A program made the position numbers and the translations under genes. A DNA stretch of 64,000 nt from Mycolicibacterium moriokaense (GTDB lineage: Bacteria; Actinomycetota; Actinomycetes; Mycobacteriales; Mycobacteriaceae): positions 94,973-158,972 of the forward strand of contig NZ_QJJU01000013.1 of the NCBI RefSeq assembly GCF_003201655.1, written 5' to 3'. Under the pieces are notes generated by a model. That model was not told the origin of the DNA. It did not search any database and worked only from the letters and a program-made list of their open reading frames with translations. Below are positions 37,313 through 44,560 of the stretch, piece by piece (the stretch's first letter is position 1; every line of letters starts with the position of its first letter).

Positions 37313-38284
37313 ATGCGCGCGATACAGATAGCCAGCCTCGATGGTCCACAAGCGGCGCACGTCGTAGAGATCGACGAGCCAAGCGGTGACGGCGAGGTCG
37401 TCGTCGACGTGCACGCCGCGGGTGTGGCGTTCCCCGACGCCCTGCAGTCGCGGGGGCTCTACCAGTACAAGCCGGAGTTGCCCTACATCCCAGGCGCGGA
37501 GATCGCGGGCGTGGTGCGCAGCGCACCGGACGGTGCGCACGTAACGGCAGGCGACCGCATCTGCGGATTGACGATGCTGTGCGGAGCGATGGCGGAAGTC
37601 GTTGCATTGCAACCTGATCGAGTGTTCAAGCTGCCCGACAATGTGTCGTTTGACGCCGGCGCAGGCCTGTTGTTCAACGACATGACAATGCATCACGCGC
37701 TACTCACCAGGGGCCGGCTGGCCGACGGGGAAACGGTCTTGGTGCACGGCGCGGCGGGTGGCATCGGCACGTCGACGCTGCGCCTCGCCCCAGCGTGGGG
37801 CGCGTCGCGGACGATCGCGGTGGTGAGCACCGAGGACAAGATCGCGGTCGCCAAGGCCGCAGGGGCTTCGGATGTGGTGCTGGCTGATGGTTTCAAGGAC
37901 GCAGTCAAGGAGCTGACAGGAGGGCGAGGCGTCGACATCGTCGTCGACCCCGTCGGCGGTGACCGGTTCACCGATTCGCTTCGCTCGTTGGCCCCTGGCG
38001 GCCGGCTGCTGGTCATCGGCTTCACAGGTGGCGACATCCCAACCATCAAGGTCAACAGGCTGCTGCTGAACAACGTCGATGCCGTCGGCGTCGGCTGGGG
38101 CGCCTGGTCGCTGACGCACCCCGGGTACCTGCTTGAGCAATGGGCCGAGCTGGCGCCACTGCTTGCGTCCGGCAAGGTCTCGGCACCAGAACCGGAGGTC
38201 TACCCGCTCGAGCGCGCCGCCGACGCGATTGCCTCACTGGAGGACCGGACGGCCAAGGGAAAGGTCGTCGTCAAGGTGCGCTGA
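37313..38284 (+). CDS. NADPH:quinone oxidoreductase-type MDR protein
   Basis: A 323-residue zinc-independent medium-chain dehydrogenase/reductase. It has a GroES-like N-terminal domain (YIPGAEIAGVVRSAPDGAHV) and a Rossmann domain with VLVHGAAGGIGTSTLRLA, which binds NADPH. Catalytic zinc ligands are absent, as in quinone reductases. It ends just before a strong hairpin terminator. Confidence 0.88.
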   Translation: MRAIQIASLDGPQAAHVVEIDEPSGDGEVVVDVHAAGVAFPDALQSRGLYQYKPELPYIPGAEIAGVVRSAPDGAHVTAGDRICGLTMLCGAMAEVVALQPDRVFKLPDNVSFDAGAGLLFNDMTMHHALLTRGRLADGETVLVHGAAGGIGTSTLRLAPAWGASRTIAVVSTEDKIAVAKAAGASDVVLADGFKDAVKELTGGRGVDIVVDPVGGDRFTDSLRSLAPGGRLLVIGFTGGDIPTIKVNRLLLNNVDAVGVGWGAWSLTHPGYLLEQWAELAPLLASGKVSAPEPEVYPLERAADAIASLEDRTAKGKVVVKVR

Positions 38285-38301
38285 TCTCACCTGGTCAAAA
38301 C

Positions 38302-38339
38302 GAAACGGCCCCCGGAGCCCCCTCTCCGAGGGCCGTTTC
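38302..38339. terminator. bidirectional intrinsic terminator
   Basis: The arms GAAACGGCCCCCGGA (38302-38316) and TCCGAGGGCCGTTTC (38325-38339) pair at 14 of 15 positions around an 8-base loop, with ATTTTG after it. It lies between the convergent quinone oxidoreductase and small membrane protein genes and can serve both. Confidence 0.8.
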
Positions 38340-38367
38340 ATTTTGTAGCGCGGACAGGTGTCCGCAT

Positions 38368-38631
38368 TCAGGGTTGCTTGGCATAGCGGGTGAGGAAGCC
38401 GAAGGCCGCGATCCCCGCGACGACACCGATCACACCCCACAGCACGAACGGGAAAACGAGCGAAACCGGGGACCAGCCAACGCTGGAGAAGGTGATTGCG
38501 GTGTAGATGAGCCAGAGCAGACGGTAGGCGCACCAGAGCGCGGTCAGTCCGGTGGCGATCCCGATCCCCAGGGCTTGATTGCGGTCGACGCGTTTGGTCA
38601 GTTCCTCGACGCGGGCGGGCAAGATCTTCAT
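38368..38631 (-). CDS. small membrane protein, unknown function
   Basis: An 87-residue protein. A short N-terminal amphipathic segment (VEELTKRVDRNQALG) is followed by two or three hydrophobic helices (about residues 21-40 and 52-80). No family is recognised. A purine-rich AAAGGAAAT lies a few bases before the ATG at 38631. It is convergent with the oxidoreductase across a shared terminator. Confidence 0.6.
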   Translation of the reverse strand: MKILPARVEELTKRVDRNQALGIGIATGLTALWCAYRLLWLIYTAITFSSVGWSPVSLVFPFVLWGVIGVVAGIAAFGFLTRYAKQP

Positions 38632-39049
38632 TGGGTCTATTTCCTTTCGTGGTGCGCTGCCGGGTTGGCGTCGTCATCGCCACAAGTACAGACGTGGCGG
38701 CCAGCTACCGATCCCAATAAGCGTCTGGACAGGGTCGCACCCGTTGATGTCGTTGCCGACGCGACCCAACCAGCGCCCGGGTGCTGAAGCTGCCTGTGAG
38801 CTGAGCGCGCGGCAAGGCGGTATTAAATGGATTGCCCTGAACGTCAATGCAATTGATGTTCGAACGTTGGACGGACGCCGGCAGAATCCGCATTCCACGT
38901 CATTCGCAGTGAATGCATGAAAACGGCCCCGACTCGCGTGGATTCTGCGATTTGGCACTAGCCATCTGTGAAAGTCACGATAATCAGCACGCTGTTTCAA
39001 CAGCAACTGTAACGTCGCTGCTGGCCGGCAAAAGTGAGTGCGGGATTGG
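38632..39049. other. intergenic stretch, no supported gene
   Basis: About 420 bp between the divergent small membrane protein and the AT-richer membrane protein gene. Short open frames occur on both strands but lack ribosome sites and recognisable content. Composition begins to shift to lower GC at about 38820, which may mark the left edge of acquired DNA. A GAAAACGGCCCC string at 38919-38930 resembles the left arm of the local terminators but has no matching right arm. Confidence 0.4.
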
Positions 39050-39724
39050 ATGGCGATGGCTGACAAGGCCCTCGATCGACTGACTTTCCTCGATCTGCTC
39101 TACGCCGTGGCTGTTACCGATCTCGCCATCCGCGTCGCGAACGCAGATTTGCCTCGAGTGCCTGCGGTCGATTGGTCGGTGCTCGCGCTGATCCTCACTG
39201 TTATTGTGCTTAGCTGGATTGGGCTTCATAAGAATCGCACTGCAATGGCGGAACAATCGCTACGCCCCGATATCGGGCAGATCCAGTTTGCCTCGCCGCG
39301 ATTTTTTCAATTCCTTCTCGAGATCGTCATCACGATGTTGTACTTTGCAATGGGGTTGGAACTTAAGTTCCCGATACCGAAAGACCCGGACCTCGCAACG
39401 GCGCCAGAAGAGTGGATCACTGGCTTTTTATTAGCCATATTCTTTGCTTATCTGCTGTGGGATGCGCTCGACGTCGGCCTGGCGAATAAGACCAACGAAA
39501 CCACCGCGAACCCGTGGCAAAAGAGGGCTACAGCTGGCATGAATGTCACGGCGGTTGCTTTCGTGCTTTCAATGTTGCTTTTCGCCTACATTTTGCTTGC
39601 CCGGCCAGGCAACACGGTGGTTTGCGGGATCAACTTCAGCGTAATCATTGCGCTATGGCTATATCGCGTCGCACAAGATAGATGGGGCAATACCAAGACA
39701 GCACCACAGGCTGCTACAACCTAG
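39050..39724 (+). CDS. multi-pass membrane protein of unknown function (low-GC pair, gene 1)
   Basis: About 224 residues with roughly five hydrophobic helices: near 10-30 (FLDLLYAVAVTDLAIRV), 40-60, 87-107, 123-145 and 165-210. Charged loops contain KFPIPKDPDLATAPEEWITG. No known family or catalytic motif is recognised. The DNA is clearly AT-richer than the neighbourhood, with codons such as TTA, ATA and AAT, so recent transfer is likely. The start is uncertain: ATG 39050, ATG 39056 or GTG 39038. It is followed by a cytidine deaminase gene of similar composition, 80 bp downstream on the same strand. Confidence 0.65.
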   Translation: MAMADKALDRLTFLDLLYAVAVTDLAIRVANADLPRVPAVDWSVLALILTVIVLSWIGLHKNRTAMAEQSLRPDIGQIQFASPRFFQFLLEIVITMLYFAMGLELKFPIPKDPDLATAPEEWITGFLLAIFFAYLLWDALDVGLANKTNETTANPWQKRATAGMNVTAVAFVLSMLLFAYILLARPGNTVVCGINFSVIIALWLYRVAQDRWGNTKTAPQAATT

Positions 39725-39804
39725 TACAGGACCAGGGATTCCAGCGTTGGTGGCATCCAGGTACCCGCTAGCTCGAATGAACATGCAGGACGAGGAGGAA
39801 ATAG

Positions 39805-40221
39805 ATGCCTTCGATTATCAATGACCCGAAACAGCTATGCGACGCGGCCCGCGATGCTGCCAATAATGCCTACGTGGAGTACTCCAATTTTCGGGTCGGC
39901 GCCGCTCTTACTACTAAAAGCGCCACGTATACTGGCGCCAATGTCGAGAGCGCGAGCTATGGCCTGTCGCTGTGTGCGGAGCGAGCCGCGATAACAAAAG
40001 CTGTGAACGCCGGTGACCGCGATCTGGTACGGCTCGCTATTGCATGCGTTGACGCGAAACCTGAACTTGGCATAAACGGAATCATGCCATGTGGTGCGTG
40101 CCGACAGTGGTTCATTGAGTTCGCGCCAGAACTGGAAATAATAATTTGGTCGGAAAACGATGGAAAGATAATAGGGACGTATATTGCAGAGGATCTGCTG
40201 TCCAACCCGTTCAAGCTGTGA
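39805..40221 (+). CDS. cdd: cytidine deaminase (low-GC pair, gene 2)
   Basis: A 138-residue homotetramer-type cytidine deaminase with all zinc and catalytic residues: Cys57 and Glu59 in LCAERAA, and Cys96 and Cys99 in MPCGACRQ. YVEYSNFRVGAAL near residues 23-35 forms the substrate pocket. It should convert cytidine or deoxycytidine to uridine forms. GGAGGAA precedes ATG 39805. Codon use is AT-rich like the preceding membrane protein gene. Mycobacteria normally carry a core cdd elsewhere, so this is probably an additional, acquired copy. A blasticidin-type deaminase is less likely given the standard substrate loop. Confidence 0.85.
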   Translation: MPSIINDPKQLCDAARDAANNAYVEYSNFRVGAALTTKSATYTGANVESASYGLSLCAERAAITKAVNAGDRDLVRLAIACVDAKPELGINGIMPCGACRQWFIEFAPELEIIIWSENDGKIIGTYIAEDLLSNPFKL

Positions 40222-40415
40222 ATAGCGGGTCGATCTAACACCGCGAAACCCAGATCACCGCCGTCGCCAGCGGTATCGATGTGACCGCGACGACCTGACC
40301 GGGAACAGCGTCGCGCCGATGTCCGCGATCGGGATGAACGCTGAGGCCAGCTCGCGTTCGACCGGGCAGGAGGGGCAGTTCACAACTTCGTCGGGCACGG
40401 CGGTCAGGAGAAATC

Positions 40416-41327
40416 ATGAGCTTGGACAACATTTCACTCGGTGCGCAGGGGCTCGACGAGCTGGTTCCGTCGCGCTATGCGGTGCGGATAGGCGAGATCG
40501 AGGTGCTGGTGATCAGTGACGGGGTGCTACCGATAGCAGCCGAGACGCTGGCTTACGACACCGACTCGACCGAGCTGACGTCCTGGCTGGAGGGCATGTT
40601 CCTGCCGCCTGACGTGCTCGAATGGCCCCTGAACGTAGTCGTGGTGCACAGCGGCGGCCGGACCATCCTCGTCGACGCGGGGCTAGGGATGGAGTTCCCG
40701 GACTTTCCACGGGCCGGGCAGCTGGCCCTGCGGCTGGAGGCCGCAGGCATCCAGCCCGCATCCGTGACCGACGTGGTGCTGACCCACTTGCATATGGACC
40801 ACGTTGGCGGTCTGCTCACCGACGGACTGAGGAGCAGGCTGAGTCCGGACGTGCGGATTCACGTGGCGAGCGCCGAAGCCGAGTTCTGGGAGTCACCCGA
40901 TTTCTCCCGCACCCACATGCCGGCGCCGGTGCCGGACGCACTTCGGTCGATCGCCTCGCGCTTTTTGGACGAGTACCGCGACCGGCTGCAGCCGTTCGAG
41001 ACGGAGTATGAGGTGGCACCGGGAGTACTCGTCAGCCGCACCGGCGGCCACACCCCCGGGCACAGCGTGGTCCGCCTGGCGTCCCGCGGCGATCGGCTGA
41101 CGTTCGCCGGTGACGCCGTGTTCCAGGTCGGGTTCGACAACCCCGAGTGGCACAACGGCTTCGAACACGACCCTGAGGAGGCGGCCCGCGTCCGGGTCCG
41201 TCTTCTGCGCGAGCTGTCGGCGACAGGAGAGGCGATGGTGGCCACCCACCTGCCGTTCCCGTCGGTTTGCCACGTGGCTGCCGCCGGCGACGTCTTTCGG
41301 TGCGTGCCCGCAGTCTGGGATTACTGA
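40416..41327 (+). CDS. metallo-beta-lactamase-fold hydrolase
   Basis: A 303-residue MBL-fold enzyme. The zinc motif THLHMDHVGG (HxHxDH) lies near residue 129, GGHTPGHSVVRL gives the third histidine, and FAGDAVFQVG the bridging aspartate. The final histidine is in VATHLPFPSV. Relatives hydrolyse lactones, thioesters or glyoxalase-type substrates. No signal peptide is seen. ATG 40416 follows CAGGAG. GC content returns to normal here. Confidence 0.88.
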   Translation: MSLDNISLGAQGLDELVPSRYAVRIGEIEVLVISDGVLPIAAETLAYDTDSTELTSWLEGMFLPPDVLEWPLNVVVVHSGGRTILVDAGLGMEFPDFPRAGQLALRLEAAGIQPASVTDVVLTHLHMDHVGGLLTDGLRSRLSPDVRIHVASAEAEFWESPDFSRTHMPAPVPDALRSIASRFLDEYRDRLQPFETEYEVAPGVLVSRTGGHTPGHSVVRLASRGDRLTFAGDAVFQVGFDNPEWHNGFEHDPEEAARVRVRLLRELSATGEAMVATHLPFPSVCHVAAAGDVFRCVPAVWDY

Positions 41328-41337
41328 CCGCATGCAA

Positions 41338-41370
41338 ACGGCCCCCGCAGATCTGATCTTCGGAGGCCGT
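41338..41370. terminator. hairpin terminator
   Basis: ACGGCCCCCG and CGGAGGCCGT pair at 9 of 10 positions across a 13-base loop, 10 bases after the MBL hydrolase stop. The tail is not strongly U-rich, as is common in mycobacteria. Confidence 0.6.
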
Positions 41371-41389
41371 CACCTCCAATACGGACAGA

Positions 41390-41418
41390 AGGCGGCTCGG
41401 GAGGGTTCCGAAACCGCC
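41390..41418 (-). terminator. hairpin downstream of the tRNA-Pro remnant
   Basis: An imperfect stem (AGGCGGCTCGG against TCCGAAACCGCCT) lies about 19 bp beyond the 3' end of the proline tRNA fragment on its minus strand. It is probably the original terminator of that tRNA gene, left with the fragment. Confidence 0.45.
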
Positions 41419-41436
41419 TCTCACCTGATCCTTTTC

Positions 41437-41479
41437 TGGTCGGGCTGACGGGATTTGAACCTGCGACGACTTGACCCCC
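41437..41479 (-). pseudogene. 3' half of a tRNA-Pro gene (attachment-site scar)
   Basis: On the minus strand this reads from the GGGGG anticodon-loop region through TCAAG, a T-arm with TTCAAAT, the acceptor strand CAGCCCG and an encoded ACCA end. That matches the second half of a mycobacterial tRNA-Pro(GGG). The matching 5' half is absent; sequence beyond position 41479 is unrelated. The T-stem has an A-C mismatch, so it is decaying. No intact tRNA-Pro is in the window. The break at the anticodon is where tyrosine integrases commonly cross over. Confidence 0.7.
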
Positions 41480-41836
41480 GTCGCACGGCGGGCGGATGAC
41501 CACCAGGCGGGGTATCCACGCCGCCTGTGGTCGTGTGCCGCCGAGAAAGGAATGAAGCCGCCATCCGGTTACCGGGTGAAAACGGCGGCGACCGGGCGAT
41601 AGTTTGGTCACCCTTACAGGCACCCCGATTGCCAGGAAGGCTGGCGTATGACAGCTGCGACTACCAGGACCACATTTCTTTGCTGTAGCAAAGAAGCGGC
41701 TGGCCATCCCGCGTGGACTTCTGCCCTGAAACCTACAAATAGATCACCCTCGGTAGTAGGATCCAGCAATGAAATTGCCTTTGCTGTTGGTGGTTGTTGT
41801 CGCCGAAGGCTTTTTCACATCCAAAAAGGGGGAGCC
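41480..41836. other. intergenic stretch, no supported gene
   Basis: About 357 bp between the tRNA-Pro scar and the secreted-protein gene. Only short frames without ribosome sites are present. It should be DNA brought in by, or left behind after, the integration event at tRNA-Pro. Confidence 0.4.
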
Positions 41837-42256
41837 ATGAACAAGAAGAAGCTTGCGGTGCTGTCAGCCATCCCGGTAGCCGCCATCACATTCGCCGCCC
41901 CGGCCCAAGCCGAGCCGACACCCACTCCGCCGCCCCACCCCATCGCCCATGTCCTGGGCGGCCTGATCCCTTGGTGCCCGGATAACGGCGGCGGCGTGTT
42001 GCCGGGTCCTTGCGTGATCACTAGTGGCAACGGCAGTGGCGGTGCTCCTCCTCCTCCCATGTTCGCGACGGTCCCCCTCCAGGAGGCCGACAATGCCGCC
42101 CAAGAATCCCGAACACCCCAACCCCGCGCGACCAACCTCAGCCAACCGCAGCGACCCCCAGGCCGCGTCCAACACGTGAGCGATAGCGTGGGGCGCAACC
42201 AAGATCGGTTTGACTGCCATACCGGGACGGGCAAAGGCCGCGGCAACGGGATGTAG
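41837..42256 (+). CDS. small secreted proline-rich protein
   Basis: A 139-residue protein with a clear Sec signal peptide: MNKKKLAVLSAIPVAAITF then AAPAQA, with cleavage expected before EPTPTPPP. The mature part starts Pro-rich, has two cysteines (PWCPDN and GPCVIT) that could form a disulfide, and ends in a low-complexity basic tail that may be frameshifted. GGGGGAG precedes ATG 41837. Function is unknown. It sits between two tRNA scars, so it is accessory DNA. Confidence 0.6.
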   Translation: MNKKKLAVLSAIPVAAITFAAPAQAEPTPTPPPHPIAHVLGGLIPWCPDNGGGVLPGPCVITSGNGSGGAPPPPMFATVPLQEADNAAQESRTPQPRATNLSQPQRPPGRVQHVSDSVGRNQDRFDCHTGTGKGRGNGM

Positions 42257-42442
42257 CCCGGCCGACCATCCGGCCAGTGCGGTCACGACGTTCAAAGTCA
42301 CTGTGCCACACAGCAAACGCTACAACGAGGCCTAACTGGGTTGACTGCAACTCAATTCTGTCGTGCACTCTAAGGAAGATTCGTGAGCGCGCAGGACGAC
42401 CAGAAAGACCGATGTCTTCCAAACACGTTCCCAACGCCATTG

Positions 42443-42478
42443 AAAACGGCCCCCGGAGAGATCTCCGGGGGCCGTTTT
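42443..42478. terminator. strong hairpin terminator next to the tRNA-fMet fragment
   Basis: A perfect palindrome (arms AAAACGGCCCCCGGAGA and its complement) ends 6 bp before the tRNA-fMet fragment. On the minus strand it lies just after the tRNA 3' end and finishes in TTTT. It is most likely the original terminator of the initiator tRNA before the island inserted. Confidence 0.8.
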
Positions 42479-42483
42479 ACCTG

Positions 42484-42527
42484 GTAGCGGGGACAGGATT
42501 CGAACCTGCGACCTCTGGGTTATGAGC
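42484..42527 (-). repeat. left direct repeat: 3' fragment of tRNA-fMet (att site)
   Basis: Identical over 44 bp to 52602-52645, with a constant offset of 10118. It covers the anticodon loop, variable loop, T-arm, acceptor strand and discriminator base. The neighbouring bases 42482-42484 complete an encoded CCA end here, which the intact tRNA copy lacks. The 5' half of the tRNA is missing. Confidence 0.88.
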
Positions 42528-43004
42528 TAGCCGGTAGCAACGTCATGTCGTTGGCGGTGTCTCAAACATGCAGGCTGGCGCTGGTCTCGCGTCCGCGCCA
42601 GCACGCCGCGTTTCACGCGATACGGGCAGTTGCGCCGCGTTTCGTTCCCAAATCCGTTCCCACGCCGTGCAACTCCGCAGTCGGGCACGGACGGACGGAA
42701 GTGTCAGCGGTTGTCGAGTCAGTTGTTGCTTCATCGAGGCGGTCGTAGGGCTATCGCGCCAGCCGTGCTGTGCCCGACCAGTAGCTTCGACGTGTCGACG
42801 AAGTAGACGAAGTAATAGAACGGCTTCGGTCGTTCTCATGGTGGCCTGACGCGATCGACAGTCTGGGAATGATCGCCAACGCTCACGATGCGGAGGCTCA
42901 GATGAACGCCGAAGCGTATGCCGGGCTGTACAACGCCGAGCGCGGCGCAATGATTGCCGATGATGACGGGACGAGGGGTGCATGAGACCCGCGTCGCTTC
43001 ACAA
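42528..43004. other. degraded DNA at the left island end
   Basis: About 480 bp without a supported gene. On the minus strand a frame ending at 42614 reads HGVGTDLGTKRGATARIA before its stop. This has the flavour of the C-terminal tails of actinobacterial tyrosine integrases, but stops and frame breaks lie upstream and no catalytic motif is seen. It may be the remnant of the island's integrase, since such genes usually end beside the att site. Confidence 0.35.
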
Positions 43005-43022
43005 ACTTGTGCAACTGTTTGA
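43005..43022. promoter_or_regulatory. candidate ArsR operator, copy A
   Basis: ACTTGTGCAACTGTTTGA, which matches 16 of 18 bases of the copy in front of the ATPase gene (46082-46099). It lies about 180 bp upstream of the first vWA gene. Confidence 0.5.
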
Positions 43023-43039
43023 TTGAGTACCGTGTTGTT

Positions 43040-43207
43040 GTGACCGTCAACATGCGCGGCAGGACTGGGGCCCCGCAGAGCCGAAGTACAGACCGGTGGA
43101 TGCGTGGCGCTGCCGAAGAACTGTCGGCGATGTTGGCGGGTGCGGTGGCTCAGGCCGTAGTTGGGGCCTGCCGTTGTTTGGTTGAGGCCGATGGGCGTCG
43201 GCGATGA
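43040..43207 (+). CDS. possible small leader ORF before the vWA gene
   Basis: A 55-codon frame from GTG 43040 whose TGA overlaps the ATG of the vWA gene (ATGA at 43204). It encodes an Arg- and Ala-rich peptide with two cysteines near the C-terminus. No good ribosome site is seen, so it may be chance. If translated it would couple into the vWA gene. Confidence 0.25.
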   Translation: MTVNMRGRTGAPQSRSTDRWMRGAAEELSAMLAGAVAQAVVGACRCLVEADGRRR

Positions 43208-44214
43208 TGGTGCCGGGGCTGGGCGAACTGTCGCTGTCGGGGTTCCAGAGCCCGTGGTTGTTGGTGTTCGTGTTGGTGCCGGTTGGACTGGTGGCGCTGT
43301 ATCTGCTCGTCCACATGCGTCGTGGTCGGCGGTTGCGGCGATTCACCGACCCGGATTTGGCGCGCGTTGTCGTTCCACGCAGGGCCCACCGGTTGCGGCA
43401 TCTGCCGATCGTGGTGTCGGTGGTTGCGTTGCTGCTGTTGACGGTAGCGATGGCCGGGCCCACTCGCGAGACGCACGTACCGCGTAACCGGGCGGTGATC
43501 ATGCTGGCCATCGATGTCTCGCAGTCCATGCGTGCCACCGATGTGGCACCAAGCCGGCTCGACGCGGCGAAACAGGCCGCCAAACAGTTCGCCCAGCAGC
43601 TGACGCCGGGTGTCAATCTGGGTCTCATCTCCTTCGCCGGCAACGTGAACGTGCTGGTGTCGCCGACACCGCAGCACGAGGCCACGGTCGGCGCGTTAGA
43701 TAACCTCAAGCCCGACAACCAGACCGCGATCGGTGATGCCATCTTCGCGGCATTGCAGTCGGTGCAAACTATCGCCGCGGTGCTCAGCGCAGGCGCCACG
43801 ACTCCGCCACCGGCGCGGATCGTGGTGTTGTCGGACGGAAAAGAGAACAAGCCGGGCAATCCGAACAACCTTCGCGGCGCCTATACCGCGGCCCGGGCCG
43901 CCAAAGACCAGGGTGTGCCGGTTTCGACCATCGCGTTCGGCACCGAGGCCGGCTTTGTCGCGGTCAACGACCAGCGGGTGCCGGTGCCGGTGGATGCCAG
44001 CATGCTCAAAAAGATCGCTCAGCTCTCGGGTGGGCAGTCCTATGTCGCAACCAACATCGACGAGCTGAGCCGTAGTTACGCGGCGGTGCAGCAGCAGATC
44101 GGTTATCAGAATGTGCCGGGCCCGGCTGCGGCGGCCTGGTTGCGTCTGGCCGTCATCGCCGCCACCATCGCCGCAGTCGCGGCACTGGTGATCAACCGTC
44201 GGCTGCCGAGTTGA
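43204..44214 (+). CDS. membrane-anchored von Willebrand factor A protein (Rv1481/BatA-like), copy 1
   Basis: A 336-residue protein: two N-terminal helices (about 18-38 and 65-84), a vWA domain at about 95-290, and a C-terminal helix (about 308-328) ending NRRLPS. The metal-ion-dependent adhesion site is intact: DVSQSMRATD (DxSxS near residue 106), a later conserved Thr, and VVLSDGKEN. It resembles mycobacterial Rv1481, which sits next to moxR1, but no MoxR ATPase is nearby. Such proteins act as substrate adaptors with AAA+ partners. Divalent metal, classically Mg, binds in the MIDAS site, which fits the island's cargo. Confidence 0.88.
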   Translation: MMVPGLGELSLSGFQSPWLLVFVLVPVGLVALYLLVHMRRGRRLRRFTDPDLARVVVPRRAHRLRHLPIVVSVVALLLLTVAMAGPTRETHVPRNRAVIMLAIDVSQSMRATDVAPSRLDAAKQAAKQFAQQLTPGVNLGLISFAGNVNVLVSPTPQHEATVGALDNLKPDNQTAIGDAIFAALQSVQTIAAVLSAGATTPPPARIVVLSDGKENKPGNPNNLRGAYTAARAAKDQGVPVSTIAFGTEAGFVAVNDQRVPVPVDASMLKKIAQLSGGQSYVATNIDELSRSYAAVQQQIGYQNVPGPAAAAWLRLAVIAATIAAVAALVINRRLPS

Positions 44215-44219
44215 ACCCC

Positions 44220-44348
44220 ATGGCCGCCGTAGCGTTGGCGCTGCCCGTGTACAGCCACCATGAGGTCGTCACGGGAAGCGTGATCATGCTGGTGCTATGC
44301 GGTGTGGTGTTGGCGGTGCTTGGTATCGCGCGGTGGCGACGCCGTTAG
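44220..44348 (+). CDS. possible 42-residue single-helix membrane peptide
   Basis: An ATG five bases after the vWA stop opens a 42-residue frame with one strong hydrophobic helix (SVIMLVLCGVVLAVLGIA) followed by a positive tail RWRRR, a plausible membrane topology. It has no family match. Proximity suggests co-translation with the vWA gene, but there is no clear ribosome site. Confidence 0.45.
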   Translation: MAAVALALPVYSHHEVVTGSVIMLVLCGVVLAVLGIARWRRR

Positions 44349-44403
44349 GGGACGGAGAGGGAAGCTGAGAGCGGTAGACCCGAAACCGACACCACAATCA
44401 AAC

Positions 44404-44421
44404 GGTTGCGCAACTGTTGGC
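44404..44421. promoter_or_regulatory. candidate ArsR operator, copy B
   Basis: GGTTGCGCAACTGTTGGC aligns with copies A and C around the core GCAACTGTT. It contains the perfect palindrome TTGCGCAA. It lies about 140 bp upstream of the second vWA gene. Confidence 0.45.
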
Positions 44422-44560
44422 AATTCGGCAATCTTGCAGACAACATCGAGAGGACGTTCGTGCCCGAGAATCCCGCCGCCGTGCCGTCACCCGCACGCGC
44501 GTGCCGACGACGCAGCCAGACCGCCACGAGAATGTCCACACCGCAACCGATTCCGGTGCC

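Noticed and set aside
39805..40221. Blasticidin-S deaminase instead of cytidine deaminase
   Set aside because: The motifs around the zinc site (PCGACRQ) and the N-terminal FRVGAAL pocket fit ordinary cytidine deaminases better.
42543..42983. A 146-residue minus-strand gene at the left island end
   Set aside because: The composition is Arg/Thr-rich with no domain, it runs into the att region, and it has no ribosome site. It is more likely degraded DNA.
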